Assembly (NCBI GenBank): GCA_018648225.1
Contig: JABGRQ010000020.1
Location: forward strand, 1-32,689
DNA length: 32,689 bases
From: Chloroflexota bacterium
Lineage (GTDB): Bacteria > Chloroflexota > Anaerolineae > Anaerolineales > UBA11858
Reading direction: 5' to 3'
Below are positions 1-6,763 of this stretch, one piece after another; within the stretch, counting starts at the first letter, position 1, and each line of letters starts with the position of its first letter. The translations under genes and the position numbers were made by a program. The notes beneath the pieces were generated by a model. The model made no database searches. It saw nothing but the letters and a program-made list of their open reading frames with translations, and was not told the DNA's origin.

Positions 1-84
1 CGTTTTTTCAGAACAAATCCACAGTCCGATCCCTATTACACCTGTATAGTTACTTGCACTATATATTTTGCCCAAATGAATGAG

Positions 85-759
85 CTATAGGGTAATGTCC
101 AATAAGCCTTCGGCTACCGCACGCATGTGTTCGGCAGACATTTCACTTAACTTCATAGCCAACTCTAAATAAGGAGTATTTACCGGTTTGGCAATAAAGG
201 CTTTGATTTCAGAAGATAATGCCAAAAATTGCTGAACTGTTTCCTGTTCGAAAGACCAGTTCCCTGCAGGGCCGGTCTGATCGCGTAATTCATCGATGTC
301 TAAAGAAAAAATCCGCGCAAGCTGTTCTAAATCGGGGAGCGGAATTGGGCGATCGCCTCGCTCGTAGGCGCGCACAGTTCCCGAAGTCACTCCCAATTGT
401 TCTGCCAATTCTGCCAATGTTCGGTCTGTTTCCTGACGCGCCATACGCAATCTGGCGGCAATAATCCGGTGGCGGATAGCAATTGCCGATTGAAACCTGA
501 CAGGATCCAATGGTTGCTGACTGACAAGCGCGTCTGCATCCAAAAATTTTCGAACCGGGATATTCAGATAAAAAGCTAATCCTTCTAATTCAGGCAGGGA
601 AGGCGAGTTTTCGCCGCGCTCATAAGTGCCAATGCGGTGCCCGCTCACGCCAATGACTTCAGCGCACTCTTTCATTGTTTTTCCAGCAGCCATGCGCGCA
701 TCACGGAGCAGAACACCGAGCTTCTTTGCGCGTATTTTAATTGCTAACGGAACAGCCAT
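85..759 (-). CDS. Tandem-HTH XRE-family transcriptional regulator
   Basis: This is a probable DNA-binding repressor or activator of 224 aa with two Cro/C1-type helix-turn-helix domains, at about residues 14-73 and 98-159. Each shows the family hallmark: 'IGTYERGE' in the first and 'VRAYERGD' in the second. The C-terminal 60 residues are helical and of unknown role. The open frame begins at a GTG at 765, but AGGAG at 768-772 lies only 2 nt from it and 8 nt from the ATG at 759, so the ATG is chosen. The gene follows the CpaF-type ATPase by 26 bp and is probably the last gene of that operon, so it may regulate the operon or a pilus-like function. Two XRE domains in one chain suggest binding of two half sites without dimerisation, or of a long operator. 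The target is unknown. Confidence 0.88.
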   Translation of the reverse strand: MAVPLAIKIRAKKLGVLLRDARMAAGKTMKECAEVIGVSGHRIGTYERGENSPSLPELEGLAFYLNIPVRKFLDADALVSQQPLDPVRFQSAIAIRHRIIAARLRMARQETDRTLAELAEQLGVTSGTVRAYERGDRPIPLPDLEQLARIFSLDIDELRDQTGPAGNWSFEQETVQQFLALSSEIKAFIAKPVNTPYLELAMKLSEMSAEHMRAVAEGLLDITL

Positions 760-785
760 AATCACAACTCCTATGTGCAGTGCAT

Positions 786-2126
786 TTATCGCCTGCGACG
801 GGGGGCACTGCGCGATTCGGCAAATAAATCTGTAGAGCCAACACCAAAGGTTTGCGGGGTTAAATTAAAACCGGCAGCTTTAAGACGCTCGCCAAACAAA
901 GGACGGATACCGGTAGGTTTAAGTTCGCCAATAATTTTACCTTCGCCATCAACGCCCGTTTGTTCAAATTTAAAAATATCGGTCATCACAATTGTATCGC
1001 CTTCCATCCCGGCGACTTCGGTAATATAGGTGACCTTGCGGGAGCCATCTTTCAGCCGCGATTGTTGCACGATGAGATCCACAGCCGAAGCAATTTGCTC
1101 GCGGATCACTTTCAGCGGCATATTCAGACCCGCCATTAACGACATCGTTTCCAGACGAGAAAGTGCATCGCGCGGGGTATTGGCATGAAGTGTTGTCAGA
1201 GAACCATCGTGGCCGGTATTCATGGCCTGGAGCATATCCAGGGCTTCACCACCGCGTACCTCGCCCACAATAATCCGATCGGGACGCATACGCAAGGAAT
1301 TTCGAACCAGCTCGCGAATCGAAACCGAACCATGACCTTCAACATTGGGCGGTTTGGTTTCCAAGCGAACAACATGATCCTGGTGAAGTTGGAGTTCAGC
1401 GGCGTCTTCGATCGTTACAATGCGTTCATCGGAAGGAATAAAACTGGAGACAATATTCAACAGGGTAGTTTTGCCCGAACCTGTACCCCCCGAAATGACA
1501 ACATTTAACCGGCTCACGACACAGGCACGCAAGAAGTCGGCCATCGATTCAGAAATTGATCCAAATTCAATTAATTGTGCAATCGTCAATTTATCTTTCG
1601 TGAATTTACGGATCGTAACTGTAGGGCCATCAATTGCAACGGGCTGTATAACGGCATTGACGCGTGAGCCATCGGGGAGGCGCGCATCGACCGTGGGCGA
1701 ATCGGCATCAATCCGGCGCCCCAGAGGCATGATAATTTTGTCAATGATCTGGAGAACGTGATTATCATTATCAAATACCACATTCGTTTTTATCAGCTTG
1801 CCCTTTTTCTCAATATAAACATCTCGTGGCCCATTCACCATCACCTCAGAGACATCAATGTCATCCAGCAGCGGCTGAATAGGGCCAAAGCCAAACAAAT
1901 CATCCATAACATCGCGAAAAAGCTGAATGCGCAGTGTTTCGGCCAGCTTCAGATTGGTGCGCTGATAGGCGTTCTGGAGAATCTGCATCGCCACTTCTCG
2001 CCGCTCTGTCGCAGATGGCGGAGAATTTTCAAACGTTTGCGAGACATTTGAAACCAGAAAGGCTTTCAGCTTTTCCAGATCAACATTTTGTGGAGGTTGT
2101 GACTGATTCTGTATGGGCGATGTCAT
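786..2126 (-). CDS. CpaF/TadA-family secretion ATPase
   Basis: This is a 446-aa type II/IV secretion ATPase of the CpaF (TadA) branch, a hexameric cytoplasmic motor that in Tad systems powers pilus assembly. Walker A is GGTGSGKT (residues 213-220). The Asp-box-like 'IEDAAELQL' is at 239-247, the Walker B region '[10 protein letters not shown]' at 285-294, and the His-box 'LTTLHAN' at 310-316. The N-terminal 75 residues match the CpaF N-terminal helical region, followed by '[11 protein letters not shown]'. The C-terminus ends in a run of four arginines. The gene starts 6 bp after the upstream 98-aa gene and is probably cotranscribed with a two-component system. No TadB/TadC platform proteins, prepilin or CpaE are present in the window, so it is an orphan ATPase here. 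Its partner machine must be encoded elsewhere, or the ATPase has another role. Confidence 0.93.
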   Translation of the reverse strand: MTSPIQNQSQPPQNVDLEKLKAFLVSNVSQTFENSPPSATERREVAMQILQNAYQRTNLKLAETLRIQLFRDVMDDLFGFGPIQPLLDDIDVSEVMVNGPRDVYIEKKGKLIKTNVVFDNDNHVLQIIDKIIMPLGRRIDADSPTVDARLPDGSRVNAVIQPVAIDGPTVTIRKFTKDKLTIAQLIEFGSISESMADFLRACVVSRLNVVISGGTGSGKTTLLNIVSSFIPSDERIVTIEDAAELQLHQDHVVRLETKPPNVEGHGSVSIRELVRNSLRMRPDRIIVGEVRGGEALDMLQAMNTGHDGSLTTLHANTPRDALSRLETMSLMAGLNMPLKVIREQIASAVDLIVQQSRLKDGSRKVTYITEVAGMEGDTIVMTDIFKFEQTGVDGEGKIIGELKPTGIRPLFGERLKAAGFNLTPQTFGVGSTDLFAESRSAPRRRR

Positions 2127-2132
2127 CGCCGA

Positions 2133-2429
2133 TTACCTTGAATCCGAATCGGGCTGTTCGTCAACGGGGCTGAGCCAGACGACATGGTCTAAATTAATCG
2201 TCATAAATTCAGATTGAAAAATTTCTTCTCCACGCGCATTGTAAATCACAGCGTTTGTAACAGCGATGAAACGATCGGATTTGTTCATCTCGTCTTTAAA
2301 GCGCTGACCGGGGCGAACATGGACATCGCCAACAATACGCACGGTCAATGTTTGAATTACAGAGCGCACGCCCTCTTTTGATATCACATCGGTAAAATAT
2401 TTACCCTTATGATCGACATGCAGAGCCAT
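2133..2429 (-). CDS. Conserved small protein of unknown function (DUF6812-like?)
   Basis: This encodes a 98-aa soluble protein of unknown function. The open frame reaches 2465, but GGAGG is placed 8 nt before the ATG at 2429, giving the N-terminus MALHVDHKGKYFTD. The protein has no cysteine, signal peptide or membrane segment. It alternates short hydrophobic strands (VIQTLTVRIVGDVHV, FIAVTNAVIY, FMTINLDHVVWLSP), suggesting a small beta-barrel or sheet fold, and has an acidic, disordered tail. From memory the pattern resembles a DUF6812-type family found next to secretion ATPases in Chloroflexota, but I could not verify that. It lies 38 bp after the response regulator and 6 bp before the CpaF-type ATPase, so it is likely an accessory part of that operon. 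Confidence 0.72.
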   Translation of the reverse strand: MALHVDHKGKYFTDVISKEGVRSVIQTLTVRIVGDVHVRPGQRFKDEMNKSDRFIAVTNAVIYNARGEEIFQSEFMTINLDHVVWLSPVDEQPDSDSR

Positions 2430-2467
2430 AGTTAATTCCTCCTGAACTAAATTGCATTTCGGCAATA

Positions 2468-3160
2468 TTATTCTGGGTACGGCATAGTGTACCCCAAACC
2501 TTGACGGGTCACAATATACAATGGTTTCTTGGGATCATCTTCAAGCTTTTGGCGCAAGCGTGAAATGCTCACCCAGAGGACTTCTTTATCATCGCGATAA
2601 GCCTCACCCCAAACGTTTTCAAGTAACGTTTCAGATGACAGAATTTGCCCTTGATGATGGACGAATTGCAACAACAGGCGATATTCTGTTGCAGAGAGAA
2701 GAATCTCTGTATCGCCTAAAAAAACTTCAGCACGTGCAAAATCAACCCGCAACTGCCCAAAGGTAAAGACGGATTGTGAATATGCGCTATCTGAGAATTG
2801 AGCGCGGCGTAAAACAGCGCGCACGCGCGCCAAAAGTTCGGTGACGGAATACGGCTTGACGATATAATCATCCGCTCCCACATCCAGGCCGCGCACCCGA
2901 TCTCGCTCATCACCACGGGCGGTTACCATGATAATTGGCACATTCGAAAATTTCCGAATTCGCTCACAAGCCTGCAGCCCATCCAGGTCAGGCATCATCA
3001 CATCGAGCAGCACCAGGTTCGGGCGCTGCTCATCCACAATGCCGATAGCATCCTGCCCGTTATTGGCAGTCAACACTGTGTATCCCGCGCTGACCAAATT
3101 GGCTTCCATCAAACGCACATAACGAGGCTCGTCGTCAACTACTAGAATTAGCGCGCTCAT
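2468..3160 (-). CDS. OmpR/PhoB-family response regulator
   Basis: This is a 230-aa two-component response regulator. The receiver domain covers residues 3-115, with acidic pocket D9/D10 in 'LVVDDEP', phospho-acceptor D53 in 'LLDVMMPD', T80 and K102 in 'VKPYS'. A winged-helix DNA-binding domain covers about 128-228 and contains 'LSATEYRLLLQFV' and 'VSISRLRQKLEDDP', typical of the OmpR class. The start codon overlaps the stop of the upstream histidine kinase by 4 bp (ATGA), indicating translational coupling and a cognate pair. It probably controls transcription in response to that kinase; candidate targets include its own operon with the CpaF-type ATPase. Confidence 0.95.
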   Translation of the reverse strand: MSALILVVDDEPRYVRLMEANLVSAGYTVLTANNGQDAIGIVDEQRPNLVLLDVMMPDLDGLQACERIRKFSNVPIIMVTARGDERDRVRGLDVGADDYIVKPYSVTELLARVRAVLRRAQFSDSAYSQSVFTFGQLRVDFARAEVFLGDTEILLSATEYRLLLQFVHHQGQILSSETLLENVWGEAYRDDKEVLWVSISRLRQKLEDDPKKPLYIVTRQGLGYTMPYPE

Positions 3161-4410
3161 ACTTCTCTCTCCTGCTGTTGGGTATTTCGCTTCCGAGGCA
3201 ATAAGATATGAAAGGCTGTACCCTCGCCAATCACAGATTTTGCAAAAATATCTCCCTGATGCGCACGAATAATTTCACGGCAGATAAACAGGCCCAAACC
3301 AGAGCCAGCCGTGCGATTCGTATGCATAGGCAGTCTGTAGATTCGTTTAAATATATCTTCGAGATGTTCATCGGGAATACCTGGCCCCGAATCTTGGATC
3401 ACAATATGCCCATTGTCTGCTTCCCAGGATAAAGATATTGTTACGACCGAATTGGGAGCATACTTTGCAGCATTCGTCATTAAATTATCCAATACTTGAA
3501 CCAAACGGGTAGCATCTACCCACGCCATTTGCGGGGAAGGGTCAATATCCGTTTCAATCGTTAACCGAAAGCCGCGTGTCTGCGCACGCTGCACGAAATC
3601 GTTCAATACAACCGCTAAACGCACTGCCTGAAACTCCATTGGCAAAGTGCCTGCCTGCAAACGCGATGAATCGAGCATAGCATCGATAATTTCAGTCAGG
3701 CGATCCGTTTCTTCATCAATAATCGTCAAAAATTCCCGGCGAGTATTTTCATCCCATTCGGCATCCTGGCGCAGCAAAGACGTAGCATAGCCTTTAATAA
3801 AGCCCAAGGGAGAGCGTAGTTCGTGTGAGACTGTGGCAACAAAGTGTTCCTGCAGCCGATCGAGCCGGCGTTCCGCCTCCAGAGTGGCTACCTGGCTAGC
3901 AAGATATTGCCGCTCCAGAAGTTTTAACACCAAATCAGCGATCAACGCAGCAAAAGCAATTTGCTCATCCAGATAAAGCGGGCCGCCAAAGCGGATAAAT
4001 ACAAGCGCACCATAGGGTTGATTCTGTAGAGCGAGGGGCAGTCCTAAGTAATATACCTGATTTAAGCGTTCATTCTCATGTTGGTATTTGGGCGGTTTGA
4101 TAGCTTCGTGCCGAACAATCTTCTGCTGGTTCTGGAAAACTTCATAAGCTATTTTTTCCCCCCATTCCATATCCGCCTCAATCGTGCGCCCGCGCCCAAC
4201 CGAACGAGCATACGTTGGGATCAAGTTTTGGTCTTTTTGCCGAATATAGAGAATAATATTATCAAAAATAAAGGCCGGTCGGGCCAGGTGGACAATTTCT
4301 CGCAAAGCTGTCTCTAAATTTTCCGCCTGGTTAATGACGCGGCCAATTTCATAAAGAGCTTTATATTCTTCCGGTTCTAATTGTTCGCGTTGGGCCTGAT
4401 GCAGAGACAT
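3157..4410 (-). CDS. GAF-domain sensor histidine kinase
   Basis: This is a 417-aa cytoplasmic histidine kinase with no transmembrane segment. A GAF-like sensory domain spans about residues 27-168. A short coiled coil (170-190) leads into HisKA, with phospho-acceptor H196 in 'VATVSHELRSPLGF'. The HATPase_c domain has an N box with N309/N313 ('DNLMTNAAKYAP'), a G1 box 'DSGPGIPD' at 340-347 and a G2 box 'GSGLGL' at 369-374. All catalytic motifs are intact. The gene overlaps the following response regulator by 4 bp and is therefore its likely partner. A soluble GAF sensor implies an intracellular small-molecule, redox or protein signal; the ligand cannot be read from the sequence. The Shine-Dalgarno sequence is weak. 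Confidence 0.94.
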   Translation of the reverse strand: MSLHQAQREQLEPEEYKALYEIGRVINQAENLETALREIVHLARPAFIFDNIILYIRQKDQNLIPTYARSVGRGRTIEADMEWGEKIAYEVFQNQQKIVRHEAIKPPKYQHENERLNQVYYLGLPLALQNQPYGALVFIRFGGPLYLDEQIAFAALIADLVLKLLERQYLASQVATLEAERRLDRLQEHFVATVSHELRSPLGFIKGYATSLLRQDAEWDENTRREFLTIIDEETDRLTEIIDAMLDSSRLQAGTLPMEFQAVRLAVVLNDFVQRAQTRGFRLTIETDIDPSPQMAWVDATRLVQVLDNLMTNAAKYAPNSVVTISLSWEADNGHIVIQDSGPGIPDEHLEDIFKRIYRLPMHTNRTAGSGLGLFICREIIRAHQGDIFAKSVIGEGTAFHILLPRKRNTQQQEREV

Positions 4411-4487
4411 TAATTACAACCTAATCAGGGTTTTTGCTGCCACAAGTAAATTCCTGTTGTTCGATATATTTCAACGCGGCGTAAGTC

Positions 4488-5654
4488 CTACGAATGATCA
4501 ACTTCCGCTATCGGCAAGGAAAACTCAAAATATGAGCCTTCGCCTACTTTCGAGTGGACAATAATTTTGGAACCATGTCCGGTAATGATCTGCTGAGACA
4601 TCGCCAAACCGAGGCCTGTGCCGCCATAACGTCGTGTCGAAGAACCATCAACCTGATGAAAAGGTTCAAAAATTTCGCTGATATGTTCTTTGGAAATCCC
4701 GATGCCGGTATCAAGAATATATATTTTTACGAAACCACGCTCCATACTGGCTCCCAACTGCACCCGTCCGCCAGATTCGGTAAACTTCACCGCGTTGTCA
4801 ATCAAGTGTAACAACGCCCAAGGCAGCTTTTGTGGATCGGCGCTGACCAAGGGCAAGTTCTGAGAAATTCTCTCTTGATAGATGATTTCTTTTTCTTCAC
4901 ATTTTTTGGATGCTTTAGGGGATACCTCATAAAAAATATCGGCCAAGTTCGTATCTATTAATCGCATATCCAGACTACCCTGTGAATACGCTGAAAACTG
5001 AATTAAATCTTCAATCAGGCCACCCAGACGAATATCGGCCTTTTCCATAACCCGAATAGCGTCAAGCTGTTGAGAATTCAACGGTCCCAAAACTTCTTCA
5101 CCCAACAACTCAATATACCCTCGCAAATGAGTCAATGGTGTACGTAATTCATGCGAGACATTCGAAATAAAATTCGACTTTAGCTGGTTAAGTTCCGCCA
5201 AACGCGTTAATGCATGCTCTAGTTCAACAGTTCGATCGCGAACGCGTTTCTCCAATTCTGCATTTGCGGCCCGAAGAGCCGATTGTAATTGAAGGATTTG
5301 CTCGGTAATCGCCTGATCGAGTGCTTCCCGGCTGATGAGATTTAATTCCAACAAAGCCTGACCAATTAATTTGGGCTGTCCACGATCCGCCATTTTTTTT
5401 TGATATGACAAAGCCTGGAACAATTCATCGGGAGTGAGCAGACCTTGCTCGGTGAGGCTATCTCCCAACCGAGGGACCAATACTTCAGGAGAGAGATGAA
5501 TATCGGGCAGTAGACCGGTCGATACTCTCATTTTTTGTTCAGCCAGAACAGCAGCCAGTGCCAAATTTACGCCACAATGCGCGCATTTTCCTGAACTCGG
5601 ATCAATTGATTGTCCACATTTCGGGCAAGAGATTGTTTCCGCCATAATTCCCAT
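4488..5654 (-). CDS. Histidine kinase with zinc ribbon and MshEN-like domain
   Basis: This is a soluble kinase of about 388 aa with an unusual N-terminus. Residues 10-27 hold a CPxCG/CxHCG zinc ribbon (C10, C13, C24, C27). Residues 62-85 and 96-119 are two 24-residue units resembling the MshEN motif (RLG..L...GL......L...L..Q) of type II secretion and type IV pilus ATPases, some of which bind cyclic-di-GMP. A coiled coil (120-160) connects to HisKA with H168 in 'FISNVSHELRTPL', then HATPase_c with N287 and 'DTGIGIS'/'GGTGLGL'. The open frame extends to 5927, but that extension overlaps the divergent receiver gene and looks noncoding. The start is either the ATG at 5654 or the one at 5645; neither has a good Shine-Dalgarno sequence. 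The gene lies 77 bp upstream of the GAF kinase on the same strand. Confidence 0.9.
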   Translation of the reverse strand: MGIMAETISCPKCGQSIDPSSGKCAHCGVNLALAAVLAEQKMRVSTGLLPDIHLSPEVLVPRLGDSLTEQGLLTPDELFQALSYQKKMADRGQPKLIGQALLELNLISREALDQAITEQILQLQSALRAANAELEKRVRDRTVELEHALTRLAELNQLKSNFISNVSHELRTPLTHLRGYIELLGEEVLGPLNSQQLDAIRVMEKADIRLGGLIEDLIQFSAYSQGSLDMRLIDTNLADIFYEVSPKASKKCEEKEIIYQERISQNLPLVSADPQKLPWALLHLIDNAVKFTESGGRVQLGASMERGFVKIYILDTGIGISKEHISEIFEPFHQVDGSSTRRYGGTGLGLAMSQQIITGHGSKIIVHSKVGEGSYFEFSLPIAEVDHS

Positions 5655-5867
5655 TATTTTTCTGGATAAAATATTTACTATCGCATGTGGGAAATCAGCG
5701 TTCTTTACGAACCACCGAATACCCAATGATGAGTTGGGCCAAGCTCGTTTATCATATCCTTTCTTGGCTGAAGTTGCAAGTGGACATAAGTCCTCCGCCC
5801 CTTGTAAAGTATTTGTAAGGATGTTTCCATTTGGTTTGTATGATAATTTGGGGCACTTGGAGGAAAA

Positions 5868-6251
5868 TTGGAAACCACAAAAACCCTCATTATCGATACA
5901 CAATCGAAAATAACCGAAAATTATCACGAGCTAGAAATACGCGGGTTGTCCGTTTATGTAATCCGTACGCACCAAGAGCTATTTAGTGCCCTATACAACT
6001 TTGCTCCGAATGTCATCATAATCGATTCGGCGGAGCCAGAACAACGAAGGCAATTACTATATGCGAATATTCGTTCCATGAGCCCTGCCCCCATTTTAGT
6101 ACTCTCAGTGATTGATGAACCCGATATTGTTGAAAAAGTACTCGATCATGGCGCAGATGACTATCTGCTAAAGCCTGTCTCGCCCACCCTGCTGACCGCG
6201 CGCATCAAAGCGCTGGCGCGGCGCGCCTATTTCACAAATTCGTTATATTAA
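5868..6251 (+). CDS. Receiver-only (CheY-like) response regulator, partly degenerate
   Basis: This is a 127-aa protein consisting of a single receiver domain. The likely phospho-acceptor is D53 ('VIIIDSAEP') and the conserved lysine is K102 in 'LLKPVSP'. The acidic pocket has only one aspartate (D10 in 'LIIDTQ') instead of the usual pair, and S80 replaces the common threonine. The start is TTG at 5868, supported by GGAGG at 5859-5863; no ATG fits. The C-terminal 'ARIKALARRAYFTNS' resembles the alpha5-linker of the OmpR-type regulator at 2468-3160 ('ARVRAVLRRAQFSDS'), after which the protein stops. It therefore looks like an OmpR-type regulator that has lost its DNA-binding domain. It is divergent from the zinc-ribbon kinase, a plausible partner. 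Confidence 0.82.
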   Translation: METTKTLIIDTQSKITENYHELEIRGLSVYVIRTHQELFSALYNFAPNVIIIDSAEPEQRRQLLYANIRSMSPAPILVLSVIDEPDIVEKVLDHGADDYLLKPVSPTLLTARIKALARRAYFTNSLY

Positions 6252-6396
6252 TCTTCAGTTGTAGAGCTTCCACCTTACAGCCGCGAAAATCCAAATAATT
6301 CATCAATAGGCTTTGTGTTTTTACGCACAAATTATCGCTTTTAATGTAAAATAGGGCATTATTATTATTGCCCTTATGGCTCCGAGGAGGAACAAC

Positions 6397-6693
6397 ATGC
6401 AAACTTGTTCAAAATGCAATGCTCAATCGCCCGACACATCTGCTCAATGCAAAAGTTGTAATGCCGATCTTGGTATTTATTCAGCAACCGCGGTTGCGCT
6501 CAAGAATTTTATAGGTAACAGCCGGGTTCGGAATATTCGTCTGGTCGTGTCGGGAAATGCTTGTCCCGTATGTGCAACTTACGAAGGAACGTATGCCAAA
6601 GACGCTGTGCCGGGCTTGCCCATTGAGGGTTGCTCCAACCCTGAAGGTTGTCATTGTTTTTATGAGCCGATGCTCACCGAACTTTATCCATAA
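6397..6693 (+). CDS. Small zinc-ribbon protein with capsid-protein-like Cys motif
   Basis: This encodes a 98-aa protein of unknown function. The N-terminus is a CxxC-x10-CxxC zinc ribbon (C4, C7, C18, C21). A predicted amphipathic middle leads to a second cysteine-rich module: 'CPVCATYEGTYAKD' (C56, C59), then LP and C79, C85, C87 ('EGCHC'). This second module resembles the C-terminal motif of phage Mu gpF/SPP1 gp7-type head morphogenesis proteins (CPxCxxxdG...LP.H..CrC). No phage genes are nearby, so the likeness may only reflect a shared metal site. The start is the ATG at 6397, preceded by AGGAGG with 6-nt spacing; an in-frame upstream ATG at 6376 has no ribosome binding site. The gene converges on cca across a perfect bidirectional terminator. 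Confidence 0.8.
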   Translation: MQTCSKCNAQSPDTSAQCKSCNADLGIYSATAVALKNFIGNSRVRNIRLVVSGNACPVCATYEGTYAKDAVPGLPIEGCSNPEGCHCFYEPMLTELYP

Positions 6694-6705
6694 AGCTGCT
6701 CGCAA

Positions 6706-6759
6706 TCTCAATAAAAACAGGCGTGTGCGGACAAATCCACACGCCTGTTTTTATTGAGA
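6706..6759. terminator. Bidirectional rho-independent terminator
   Basis: This is a perfect 22-bp inverted repeat with a 10-nt loop (6728-6737). The GC-rich core 'caggcgtgtg' is flanked by A-rich and T-rich arms, so a U-run forms on either strand. It sits between two convergent genes, the zinc-ribbon protein on plus and cca on minus, and probably ends both transcripts. Confidence 0.93.
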
Positions 6760-6763
6760 ACTT

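Noticed and set aside
45-63. Small palindrome tatagt...actata downstream of the XRE gene, considered as a terminator
   Set aside because: The stem is only 6 bp, AT-only, and no U-run follows on the minus strand.
5655-5927. N-terminal extension of the zinc-ribbon kinase frame up to 5927
   Set aside because: It overlaps the divergent receiver gene, has no domain-like pattern or ribosome binding site, and the zinc ribbon starts right after the internal ATGs.
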